In this document: positions 56,531 through 64,000 of the stretch, one piece after another
How the letters are laid out: every line of letters begins with the position of its first letter
Position numbering within the stretch: the stretch's first letter is position 1
Source of the DNA: Acidimicrobiales bacterium
Lineage (GTDB): Bacteria > Actinomycetota > Acidimicrobiia > Acidimicrobiales > SZUA-35
Direction of reading: 5' to 3'
Assembly: GCA_020629155.1 (NCBI GenBank)
Contig: JAHDDW010000001.1
Location: forward strand, 108,497-172,496
DNA length: 64,000 nucleotides
Notes under the pieces: model-generated
What the model saw: only the letters and a program-made list of their open reading frames with translations
Databases searched by the model: none
Told to the model about the DNA's origin: nothing
Translations under genes and position numbers: made by a program

Positions 56531-57369
56531 GACACCTCTACCTTTGTTTCTTGAAGTTCAGCTCGAACTACAAAACCGTTATCTTTTTTTGCCCCGTAGC
56601 TTAACGAGCCTTGCATAGCAGTAACACGTTCTTGCAGACCACGCAAACCTTGCCCTGTGCCAGTTTTTGGCAGCCAACCAGGCACTGGCCCTTCATCAAC
56701 TATTTCCACAATAACTTTATTATCGTCAAACACACAGCGAGCATGCACAACTGTAGCGCCAGCATAACGTGCAACATTTAGAAAGGCTTCTTGCAGTATC
56801 TGAAACACTAATAAACCCATTCCTTGCGACATTTTTTCACTATTTTCTTCATGATAATAGACAGTCAAACCTTTTGATTCGGCTTCTGCTATGAGTTCAG
56901 GAATATTTGCAAGGTTTGGCAAAGGGCTCTGGGGAAGGCTTTCGTTATTTCGTAATAGAATCAACATTCGACGCAACTCCAAAGTTGCTTGTCTGCTAAT
57001 ATTTTCTATATCGTCTAAAGCAGCCAGTGATTCACTAGGTTTTGCTGCATCAAGCCGCCGAGCAACAGCCGCTCGCACTGTTATATTTCCAAGTCCATGC
57101 GAAACCAGATCATGAAGATCTCTTGCCAAAGTTTGGCGCACAGCGATCGCTGCTTTGTCAGCAGCCTGCTGTGTTAGCGCTGCTTCGTAAGCCTTTCTAT
57201 CTGCTCGACTTTGAAGAATCGCTAACACTGCTAGAAGAAGAGCTATCGCTGAACCTAGCACTGCAAAAAGCAGAGTATCAGCCCTAGAAATTCCAACAGT
57301 AGACAACACAAGGATAAGCACGATAAGTGCTGTAACTAGAGCAATCCAACTAGTTGATCTACGCTTCAT
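56527..57369 (-). CDS. Sensor histidine kinase (HisKA_3 family)
   Basis: 280 aa. Two short hydrophobic helices (about 8-25 and 33-52) with almost no external loop, a phosphoacceptor H86 in ARDLHDLVSHGLG, and an ATPase domain ending 'GTGQGLRGLQERVTAMQGSL'. This short-loop architecture is that of intramembrane-sensing kinases, which detect membrane or transporter states instead of a soluble ligand. Forms a two-component pair with the overlapping response-regulator gene and faces an ABC transporter operon. Confidence 0.92.
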   Translation of the reverse strand: MKRRSTSWIALVTALIVLILVLSTVGISRADTLLFAVLGSAIALLLAVLAILQSRADRKAYEAALTQQAADKAAIAVRQTLARDLHDLVSHGLGNITVRAAVARRLDAAKPSESLAALDDIENISRQATLELRRMLILLRNNESLPQSPLPNLANIPELIAEAESKGLTVYYHEENSEKMSQGMGLLVFQILQEAFLNVARYAGATVVHARCVFDDNKVIVEIVDEGPVPGWLPKTGTGQGLRGLQERVTAMQGSLSYGAKKDNGFVVRAELQETKVEVS

Positions 57370-57538
57370 ACCGCAGATATTCTAACAACGTATCCACTAG
57401 CTAGGAACGCAGCATCTAAACCTGTTTGGCTAGCTGCACTAAACATTCATCGGTACGACATCCTGCAGGACTAGAACAAGCCCAAAGATCATCCTCGAGA
57501 CCTTTGTTGAAAATCATTCCCTCAAGAAGAATAGATCT

Positions 57539-58255
57539 ATGATCAAAGTTCATCAGGTAACAAAACGTTACCAAAAGACGGTTCTACAAAACTTTTCTGT
57601 CAATATTCCAAAAGGACAAATTACAGGATTTATAGGTCCAAATGGTGCCGGAAAATCAACCTTAATGCGCATTATGCTTGGTTTATCTACTCCTGATAGC
57701 GGCACCATAACTTTCGATGGAATCTCTTATAAAAAACTGGATTGCCCAATGCGCACCGTGGGCGCTCTTTTGGAAAAGGCTAAACCTCACAAGGAGTTGA
57801 CCGTTAAAGCTCACCTTAGCTGGCTGGCAAAGGTAAATGATATAGCCATTTCTCGGGTATCGGAAGTTCTTCAAATTGTGGGGATGGAGAAGTCATTGCA
57901 CGATAAAGTAGGGACGCTATCGTTTGGCATGAATCAACGTTTAGGACTAGCTGCCGCCTTACTAGGTAAACCAGATTTCCTTATTCTAGATGAACCTGTG
58001 AATGGTCTTGACCCACAAGGTGTTCGTTGGATCCGCACATTCCTTCGCGAATTCGTAGATACAGACGGAACCGTGTTTATGTCTAGCCATCTTATGACAG
58101 AGATGGCTTCTACAGCAGACCATCTCGTGGCCATCAACAGGGGAACTCTTTTAACAGCTACGAGTATGTCTACCTTTATTGAAACATATAGTCATGGCCA
58201 GTTAACTTTAGAAGATGCATACCTTACCTTATTGAAAGACGAAAGCGAAGCATGA
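57539..58255 (+). CDS. ABC transporter ATP-binding protein
   Basis: 238 aa: Walker A GPNGAGKST, signature LSFGMNQRLGLA, Walker B FLILDEPVNGLDPQG and switch His in 'MSSHLMTEM'. The Phe in the signature (LSFGM in place of LSGGQ) is the variant used by bacitracin/lantibiotic-type exporters (BcrA-like). Overlaps the permease gene by four bases. The 169-bp divergent gap towards the kinase gene must carry the shared promoter region. Confidence 0.93.
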   Translation: MIKVHQVTKRYQKTVLQNFSVNIPKGQITGFIGPNGAGKSTLMRIMLGLSTPDSGTITFDGISYKKLDCPMRTVGALLEKAKPHKELTVKAHLSWLAKVNDIAISRVSEVLQIVGMEKSLHDKVGTLSFGMNQRLGLAAALLGKPDFLILDEPVNGLDPQGVRWIRTFLREFVDTDGTVFMSSHLMTEMASTADHLVAINRGTLLTATSMSTFIETYSHGQLTLEDAYLTLLKDESEA

Positions 58256-59019
58256 ACTATCGACCATTCTACCGATCGTGCAAAGCTGAATATATCAAAC
58301 TTACGTCCTTATTTTCTCTTCGTCTAACGCTTGCTCTTTTTGTTACGGGAACAGTTGGATTAGCATTATTGGCTGGCTGGTCTTTGAAAGGAGCTCTCGA
58401 TGCAGGTGAACCCCTTGTTCTTGAAGATCCCTACCCTCCAGCACAAGCAGGTCTTGATATTCTCCAATATGGCATTATTCCCTTAATGGTCTTCGCTGTC
58501 CGTAGCATCACCATCGAATATAGCTCTGGCATGGCTCGATTATCAGCACTTGCTTATCCTTCACGTTCAATACATCTTGCAGCAAAGGCAACTGTTGTGA
58601 CCCTTTTGGTTATAACAATTTCTGTTCCTACAGTAACTAGTGGGTACCTTGTCAACTCATGGATGCTCGGTTCTTATGGAGAACCTGTTACTTCAGCAGT
58701 TATCATCGCGATGATTGGAGCCGTAATGTATTTACTTTTAATGAGCCTGCTAGCTTTTTTTATTGCAGCTATTACAAGAAGTACTATAGTTCCTTTGGCT
58801 ACTCTCATAACGATGCTTCTTGCTGGCTCACAAATTCTATCGCTTATCACAAGCGCAGAAATAGCTCGCTTTACACCCGATCGGGCTGGTGTAATGCTAT
58901 TTAGGATTGCTCCCGCATCAGGAGAGCCAAATGCTTGGACAAGTTTTCTTATCATACTTTTATGGACAATCACTGCTTCGCTAGGGTCATTTATATCTGT
59001 TAATCGCCGCGATGTCTAA
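58252..59019 (+). CDS. ABC-2 type permease
   Basis: 255 aa with six hydrophobic segments and the pattern 'MVFAVRSITIEYSSGMARLS', the conserved EY/GT motif of BcrB/lantibiotic-immunity-type permeases. It works with the ATPase encoded with an ATGA overlap upstream. A role in resistance to envelope-active peptides, controlled by the adjacent two-component system, is inferred from family and layout; the substrate is unknown. Confidence 0.85.
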   Translation: MNYRPFYRSCKAEYIKLTSLFSLRLTLALFVTGTVGLALLAGWSLKGALDAGEPLVLEDPYPPAQAGLDILQYGIIPLMVFAVRSITIEYSSGMARLSALAYPSRSIHLAAKATVVTLLVITISVPTVTSGYLVNSWMLGSYGEPVTSAVIIAMIGAVMYLLLMSLLAFFIAAITRSTIVPLATLITMLLAGSQILSLITSAEIARFTPDRAGVMLFRIAPASGEPNAWTSFLIILLWTITASLGSFISVNRRDV

Positions 59020-59135
59020 ATCAAGTAGCGTAGAATATAGTGCTACAACTATGACCATGGCAGAACGTACCTATTTCTGACTATCTCTAAAAATAACTTT
59101 TGTTTATTTCTTACTTGCACAAGCACACGTGAGAA

Positions 59136-59200
59136 CCTCCATGGAATGGACCGAGCTGAGCGGAAATGCAGTAGGCATCTACCAATTTTTAGAGGTGCCT
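59136..59200 (+). repeat. Dispersed structured element, copy 2
   Basis: CCTCCATGGAATGGACCGAG ... ending in AGGCATCT-loop-AGGTGCCT (59173-59180 and 59193-59200). Homologous to the minus-strand element at 50884-50947. The 241-bp gap 59020-59260 contains only this element besides the promoter of the helicase gene; the 27-bp arms of copy 1 are absent here. Confidence 0.65.
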
Positions 59201-59260
59201 TCTACTTGTCTGTCTCAGCTTTTATTTCACTTTATGACCGCCTGCCAGTAGGCTACAGCA

Positions 59261-61759
59261 ATGCTCGCAGATGAACTCGCCAACCTTGACCCAAACCCTG
59301 ATAGCGATCTACTGCTTGATATTTTTCTAGCCTATTGCAGCGAACAGGGCATCGAAATGTATGAGTCGCAAGAAGAAGCGGTGCTAGAACTTTTCGCTGG
59401 CAGTAACGTTATTTTGAACACACCGACAGGTTCAGGCAAGTCGCTTGTGGCTCTCGCTGCTCACTTCGCCGCGCTTGCACAGAATAAACGAAGCGTCTAC
59501 ACCGCACCGATCAAAGCGCTTGTTTCTGAAAAGTTTTTTGCGCTCTGTCAGACTCTAGGCACAGATAACGTTGGCATGATCACAGGCGACGCTAGCGTCA
59601 ACCCAGACGCTCCTGTCATCTGCTGCACTGCCGAAATTCTCGCCAACTGGGTGCTTCGCGAAGGCGCAGCTACTCCTGTTGACACGGTGATCAGCGACGA
59701 GTTTCACTTCTATGGCGACCCGCAACGTGGCTGGGCATGGCAAGTGCCGCTGCTTGAGCTGAGCGACACACAGTTTTTGCTTATGTCGGCCACACTCGGC
59801 GACCCAGACTTTTTCGAGACAAAGCTACAACGCCTGACGAAAGCCCCAACAACAATTGTATCGTCGACACAACGCCCTGTGCCTCTGGCGTTTGAATATC
59901 GCCGCACAACACTACACCAGTCGATTACTGACCTGCTTGAAAAAGATTTAGCGCCGATTTATCTTGTCCATTTCACGCAACGTGAAGCGACTGAAGCAGC
60001 GCAAAACTATTTATCGCTTGACCCGCTATCGAAGGATGAGAAAAAACAGATCAAGCAAGCAATCGCAAACTTCAAGTTTGACTCACCTATTGGTAAAGAT
60101 ATCCGCCGCTACATAAGTGGCGGTGTTGGTGTACACCACGCTGGCCTGCTCCCTAAATATCGTCTTTTGATCGAGAAACTTGCGTCACAAGGGCTACTCA
60201 AAATTATTTGTGGCACTGACACCCTCGGCGTTGGCGTGAACGTGCCGATCCGTTCGGTTCTTTTCACCCAGCTTTGCAAGTTTGATGGGGTGAGCACTCG
60301 CCTGTTGAAGAACCGTGAGTTTCAGCAGATCGCAGGTCGAGCGGGGCGTAAAGGATTCGATGACCAAGGCTATGTCTGGGCGCAAGACCCGCCACACAAT
60401 ATAGAAAATCAGCAAGCGCAACAAAAAGCGTTGAACGACCCCAAAAAGAAGAAAAAACTTGTAAAGAAAAAGCCGCCCGAACGTGGCTATACCCATTGGG
60501 GCGAAGAAACGTTTACCAAAATGTCGACTGGCGCACCTGAAACACTGCGAGCGTCATTTGATGTGACCCATCAGATGGTGCTATCTGTGCTGGCTCGTCC
60601 AGGTGACGGCTGCCACGAACTCAAAACGCTGCTTAACCAAGTACATACGACACACAAACAGCGTCGGCGCTATCAAAAAAAGGCGATTGCCATTTATCGG
60701 TCGCTGCGAGACGCTGAGTTGGTGACGCGCCTAGACGCACCGAATGAGCAAGGCGCATTGTTTGAAGTTGCTGTCGATCTGCAAGACGAATTTGCGCTCC
60801 ACCAACCGTTGTCATTGTGGGCGTTAGAAGCAATCGAACTTGAACTTGACCGTGAAGCTAGCGACTATCCGCTGCTTCTTCTCAGCGTTATCGAAGCAAC
60901 GCTAGAGACACCACGAGTTATAACCGCAGCCCAGCTTAACGTTGTCAAAAACGAGTTGATGGCTGACTTAAAAGCTCGTGGCATCGAATATGAAGAACGC
61001 ATGGAAAAACTTGCCGAGGCTACCTACCCCCAACCGAACAAAGAATGGATTTATACAAGCTTTGACGCGTTCCGCGCAAAGAATCCTTGGGCCAACTCAC
61101 ACACGGTAACGCCGAAAGGTATTATTCGCCAAATGCTTGAGAAAGCTATGGACTTCAACACCTATGTGCTACATCTTGGCCTGAAACGATCCGAAGGTGT
61201 CGTACTTCGCTACCTTTCCGATGCATATAAAGCACTTGTGCAAAACGTTCCTTCCGACCTGCGAGGCGATGAGATCGGCGACGTGATCGAATGGCTTAAA
61301 CTGTTGATCCGTCAAACCGATTCGAGTTTGATCGATGAATGGGAGAAGCTAACAAACCCAGACGAAACAGAAGAAACCGCAGAAAAAGTTGCCGCACCCA
61401 AAGTGCTTGCGTTTACTGAAAACACCCGTGCGTTTAGCGTAATGGTGCGTAACCAAATGTTTGCATGGCTAGAAGCTATCGCTAAGCAAAACTATGCTTC
61501 TGTCCCAGTCGACAATTTACGCGAGACTATGGGGCCATACTGGGAGATACACGAGTTTATAGCAATAGACGCCGATGCTCGATCGGCAAACTATTTTGAC
61601 TATAAAGCTACTGACGGCATAGCAACGCAGCACATTGTCGACCCAGAAAACAGCGGCGTCTGGAAAATACAAGCTACCGTCGATATCGAAGCTTCTAATG
61701 AACAAGAAAAAGCTGTGTTTGAAGAACTTACGGTTGTGAACTTAGAAGCTAGCCGCTAG
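59261..61759 (+). CDS. Ski2-like DEAD/DEAH-box helicase with DUF3516
   Basis: 832 aa. Helicase motifs: I TPTGSGKS (54-61), Ia 'YTAPIKALVSEKF', Ib ITGD, II DEFH (146-149), III 'LMSATLGD', V 'GTDTLGVGVNVPI', VI QIAGRAGRKGFDDQG. The C-terminal half, from about residue 420, corresponds to the DUF3516 region ('FTKMSTGAPETLRASFDVTH' and helical segments), which is characteristic of actinobacterial homologues. It is probably an RNA helicase by relation to Ski2/Mtr4, but no substrate is shown. The stop is 67 bp from the first CRISPR repeat. Confidence 0.9.
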   Translation: MLADELANLDPNPDSDLLLDIFLAYCSEQGIEMYESQEEAVLELFAGSNVILNTPTGSGKSLVALAAHFAALAQNKRSVYTAPIKALVSEKFFALCQTLGTDNVGMITGDASVNPDAPVICCTAEILANWVLREGAATPVDTVISDEFHFYGDPQRGWAWQVPLLELSDTQFLLMSATLGDPDFFETKLQRLTKAPTTIVSSTQRPVPLAFEYRRTTLHQSITDLLEKDLAPIYLVHFTQREATEAAQNYLSLDPLSKDEKKQIKQAIANFKFDSPIGKDIRRYISGGVGVHHAGLLPKYRLLIEKLASQGLLKIICGTDTLGVGVNVPIRSVLFTQLCKFDGVSTRLLKNREFQQIAGRAGRKGFDDQGYVWAQDPPHNIENQQAQQKALNDPKKKKKLVKKKPPERGYTHWGEETFTKMSTGAPETLRASFDVTHQMVLSVLARPGDGCHELKTLLNQVHTTHKQRRRYQKKAIAIYRSLRDAELVTRLDAPNEQGALFEVAVDLQDEFALHQPLSLWALEAIELELDREASDYPLLLLSVIEATLETPRVITAAQLNVVKNELMADLKARGIEYEERMEKLAEATYPQPNKEWIYTSFDAFRAKNPWANSHTVTPKGIIRQMLEKAMDFNTYVLHLGLKRSEGVVLRYLSDAYKALVQNVPSDLRGDEIGDVIEWLKLLIRQTDSSLIDEWEKLTNPDETEETAEKVAAPKVLAFTENTRAFSVMVRNQMFAWLEAIAKQNYASVPVDNLRETMGPYWEIHEFIAIDADARSANYFDYKATDGIATQHIVDPENSGVWKIQATVDIEASNEQEKAVFEELTVVNLEASR

Positions 61760-61826
61760 GAAGCTGAACGAACGAAACCTGAGATTTACCCGCTAAACAA
61801 ACCAAAGACTACACCCCATCGCCAGC

Positions 61827-61892
61827 GTTCCAATCCTCGCCTGGGAGTTACCCCAGGCGTTACTTCAGCTATACCTAATTTCTTCTCGGACC
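61827..61892 (-). CRISPR. Distal end of CRISPR array: terminal repeat and first part of the IS-split spacer
   Basis: A full 37-nt repeat at 61827-61863, identical to those at 63340 onward (GTTCCAATCCTCGCCTGGGA...CCAGGCGTTAC), is followed by 29 nt of spacer that stop at the IS256 element. Only 67 bp separate it from the helicase gene, leaving no room for a long leader, so this should be the trailer end. Strand is given as minus because the reverse complement ends ATTGGAAC, close to the usual ATTGAAAC 3' end of type I/III repeats. Confidence 0.9.
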
Positions 61893-63324
61893 GAGTTATG
61901 ATCGAATTTGGTGTATGGGTTGGTTAGCGGTGTGTCCGGTTGATTAAATATTATTCACGAAAATTTCTATTTAATTGAACCTGGAGCACAACCACTATGA
62001 AAGATAATACTATCAAAATTGTTGATGAAGTAAATATTTTTGATGGGTCTTTTGATCCGTTGACTGAGTTGATTAGGAAAGGGGCCCGTGATTTGATTGC
62101 TGGTGCTGTCGAAGCAGAACTGCAAGTTTTGTTGGACGGGTTCAGTAATGTGAAGACTTTGGATGGGCGTGCTGGTGTTGTGCGTAACGGCTTTCAGCCG
62201 ACACGAGAAATTTTGACTTCTGTCGGGTCTGTGAAAGTGCGTATACCGAAAGTACGGTCACGCACAGGTGACCCGGTTACTTTCCGCAGTGTTCTTGTCC
62301 CGCCGTATCTGCGTAAAGCCCGCTCGTTGGAAGCTGCTATCCCTTGGCTGTATCTGAAAGGTGTTTCCTCCGGGGAGATGGGTGACGCTTTGAAAGTGTT
62401 AGTCGGTGATGAGGCTGCTGGATTATCGCCAGCTGTTGTATCACGACTCAAAACAAAATGGGCTGGCGAGTACGACGTGTGGTGTAAACAAGACTTAACG
62501 AGTGACGAGTTTGTCTATATTTGGGTGGATGGGATCCACTCCGGACTACGCACACCGGCAGTCGATAGAATAGACGGGAACTCAGATAAGCTTTGCTGCC
62601 TCGTCGTCATAGGTGTCACCAGCGCAGGCGAAAAAAGGTTTCTTGCTGTCACCGATGGTGACCGTGAGTCGAAACAGTCATGGAAACAAGTTCTTGTTGA
62701 TTTAAAGAGCCGTGGCATGAACGTTCCGAAGCTTGCTGTTGGTGATGGGGCTATGGGGTTTTGGGCAGCAGCCGACGAGATTATGCCTGAAATGAAACAC
62801 CAGCGGTGTTGGGTTCACAAAACATGCAACATCATGAATTATCTACCGAAAAGCTTGGAAGGTAAAGCCAAAGTAATGTTGAAAGAAATCTATATGTCTC
62901 CCACGGTTGATCACGCTGACAAAGCTTTTGAACAGTTCGTTAAAACGTTTGAGGCGAAATATCCGAAAGCGATAGTATGTCTTCAAAAAGACAGGGATGA
63001 ACTGTTAGCATTCTATAGTTTCCCGGCTCAGCACTGGCAATCTATACGAACCACGAACCCTATCGAATCAAGTTTCGCGACTATTAGGCACCGCACGAAA
63101 CGTTCTAAAGGATGTCTATCGAAATCTACGATGTTGCACATGATCTACAAACTCGCAATGACAGCCGAAAACAATTGGAACCGTTTGAAAGGATTCAACC
63201 AGCTACCAGAAGTCGCGAAAGGAGTAACATTTATCAACGGGGAACACCCAAACCAGCAACAAGAAACAATGATCAACCAGACAGCTGCCTAAACACTCTC
63301 ATACACCAGATTTGACAATAGCTC
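61893..63324 (+). mobile_element. Complete IS256-family insertion sequence inside a CRISPR spacer
   Basis: The 1432-bp element is bounded by imperfect inverted repeats of about 27 nt (left 61893-61919 GAGTTATGATCGAATTTGGT...; right end, reverse complement from 63324, GAGCTATTGTCAAATCTGGT...; 21 of 27 match). It is flanked by an 8-bp direct repeat CTCGGACC at 61885-61892 and 63325-63332, the size expected for IS256 transposition. One intact transposase gene lies inside. The element appears recent, since gene, ends and target duplication are all intact. Confidence 0.95.
61997..63292 (+). CDS. IS256-family transposase
   Basis: 431 aa mutator-type DDE transposase. Catalytic residues D178 in YIWVDGIHSG, D250 in KLAVGDGAMGFW and E357 in NPIESSFATIRHRT; the C/D-x2-H motif of the family is CWVHKTCN (271-278). 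The N-terminal helical DNA-binding part is present, and the frame is uninterrupted, so the enzyme should be active. ATG has TGGAG 14 bases upstream. The ORF occupies most of the element; the stop lies five bases before the right inverted repeat. Confidence 0.97.
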   Translation: MKDNTIKIVDEVNIFDGSFDPLTELIRKGARDLIAGAVEAELQVLLDGFSNVKTLDGRAGVVRNGFQPTREILTSVGSVKVRIPKVRSRTGDPVTFRSVLVPPYLRKARSLEAAIPWLYLKGVSSGEMGDALKVLVGDEAAGLSPAVVSRLKTKWAGEYDVWCKQDLTSDEFVYIWVDGIHSGLRTPAVDRIDGNSDKLCCLVVIGVTSAGEKRFLAVTDGDRESKQSWKQVLVDLKSRGMNVPKLAVGDGAMGFWAAADEIMPEMKHQRCWVHKTCNIMNYLPKSLEGKAKVMLKEIYMSPTVDHADKAFEQFVKTFEAKYPKAIVCLQKDRDELLAFYSFPAQHWQSIRTTNPIESSFATIRHRTKRSKGCLSKSTMLHMIYKLAMTAENNWNRLKGFNQLPEVAKGVTFINGEHPNQQQETMINQTAA

Positions 63325-64000
63325 CTCGGACCTCAAGAGGTTCCAATCCTCGCCTGGGAGTTACCCCAGGCGTTACGTTCGAACTCGACTGGTGATAGAT
63401 AGCCGAGCGATGTTCCAATCCTCGCCTGGGAGTTACCCCAGGCGTTACCGAAGTGGCCAGCGTAACCCGTATAGCTCAATGGGTTCCAATCCTCGCCTGG
63501 GAGTTACCCCAGGCGTTACACTGTTTTTATGGGTGAGGGTGCTGGCTCTGCGTTGTTCCAATCCTCGCCTGGGAGTTACCCCAGGCGTTACCACCGTAAA
63601 GAGGTCGCCCGTGCGGCTCTTGAACATGTTCCAATCCTCGCCTGGGAGTTACCCCAGGCGTTACTAGCACTCGATTCCAAACCAAAGGACAGCGTAAACA
63701 GTTCCAATCCTCGCCTGGGAGTTACCCCAGGCGTTACCGTGGCCAGCGTGCAAAGGTCGAGACCCCACAAGATGGGTTCCAATCCTCGCCTGGGAGTTAC
63801 CCCAGGCGTTACTGTTAGGCGGCTGACCACCACAAAGTATTGTGGTGTTCCAATCCTCGCCTGGGAGTTACCCCAGGCGTTACTCACACTCACAAATGCG
63901 CTGAGTCTGAAGTCAAGTTCCAATCCTCGCCTGGGAGTTACCCCAGGCGTTACCGAAGTGGCCAGCGTAACCCGTATAGCTCAATGGGTTCCAATCCTCG
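63325..64000 (-). CRISPR. CRISPR array, main part (open at the right edge)
   Basis: After the 8-bp target duplication and seven bases of the split spacer, identical 37-nt repeats start at 63340, 63412, 63483, 63555, 63628, 63701, 63776, 63847, 63917 and 63988 (the last cut by the window edge). Spacers are 33-38 nt. The repeat contains CGCCTGGG and CCCAGGCG separated by 6 nt, so the crRNA would form an 8-bp hairpin. The spacer at 63449-63482 recurs identically at 63954-63987. The leader and any cas genes should lie to the right, outside the window. ORFs in this region are artefacts of the repeats. Confidence 0.97.

Noticed and set aside
61827..61863. The 37-nt sequence as a terminal repeat of the insertion sequence
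   Set aside because: The IS has its own 27-nt inverted ends and an 8-bp target duplication inside the interval; the 37-nt sequences are direct, regularly spaced CRISPR repeats.
63392..63923. Open frames on both strands across the CRISPR array
   Set aside because: They consist of translated 37-nt repeats and unrelated spacers; their frames persist only because the repeat lacks stops in some phases.
63954..63987. A genuine tRNA gene at the right edge
   Set aside because: Only the first half of a tRNA-like pattern is present and it is bounded exactly by CRISPR repeats, so it is a spacer.

Overview
This 64 kb window reads as one contiguous piece of a bacterial chromosome with moderate-to-low GC content and the standard code. 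The gene content is actinobacterial. It has a Trm112-like gene next to a phosphomannomutase and a sugar isomerase, a long GT2 glycosyltransferase followed by a DUF5719 protein, a lepA / rpsT / holA / comEC / comEA neighbourhood, an SdhC-A-B operon with a cytochrome b558-type anchor, a DUF3516 helicase, and an IniB-like / LuxR-ATPase locus. A low-GC member of the Acidimicrobiia is my best guess, but this is inferred from gene content only.

Layout. 1-14.5 kb, mostly minus strand: cell-envelope glycosylation genes (sugar isomerase fragment, phosphomannomutase, GtrA-GT2 fusion, very large membrane proteins, DUF5719), interrupted by plus-strand ftsH. 14.6-17.2 kb: rmd and gmd, which together would make GDP-6-deoxy-mannose (GDP-D-rhamnose) from GDP-mannose, fitting the glycosyltransferases upstream. 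17.2-19.5 kb: an AT-rich type II restriction-modification pair that looks inserted. 19.7-31 kb: alanine dehydrogenase, a site-2-type protease, an exported family 9 glycoside hydrolase, a cupin protein, dodecin, two SCP2-like proteins, the succinate dehydrogenase operon and AlkB. 31-36.5 kb, minus strand: an ABC exporter, CsaA-like protein, RdgB, RNase PH and unknowns.

36.7-45.7 kb is the most unusual chromosomal locus. A LuxR-type regulator with an N-terminal ATPase is followed by DUF1800 and DUF1501 (Tat-exported) proteins, a GIY-YIG nuclease embedded in palindromic repeats, an IniB-like protein with a long Asp/Asn/Ser repeat tail, and a membrane-anchored Hsp70-like protein with a Thr-rich tail. 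It resembles the mycobacterial iniR-iniB arrangement but carries different partners.

45.7-59 kb: ftsY, a kinase-like phosphotransferase, a Flp-type pilin, lepA, rpsT, holA, comEC, comEA, and a two-component system divergent from an ABC transporter. 59.3-61.8 kb: a DUF3516 helicase. 61.8-64 kb: a CRISPR array with 37-nt repeats. Its distal spacer is split by a complete IS256-family element with an 8-bp target duplication, and removing the element restores a 36-nt spacer. One spacer encodes the C-terminal signature of IS3-family transposases, and another spacer is present twice. No cas genes lie in the window; the repeat orientation suggests the leader lies to the right of it.

Several dispersed non-coding repeats occur: palindromic elements near 7.0, 31.1, 41.8 and 42.3 kb, and a structured element near 50.9 and 59.1 kb that is conserved on opposite strands. 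No tRNA or rRNA genes were recognised.
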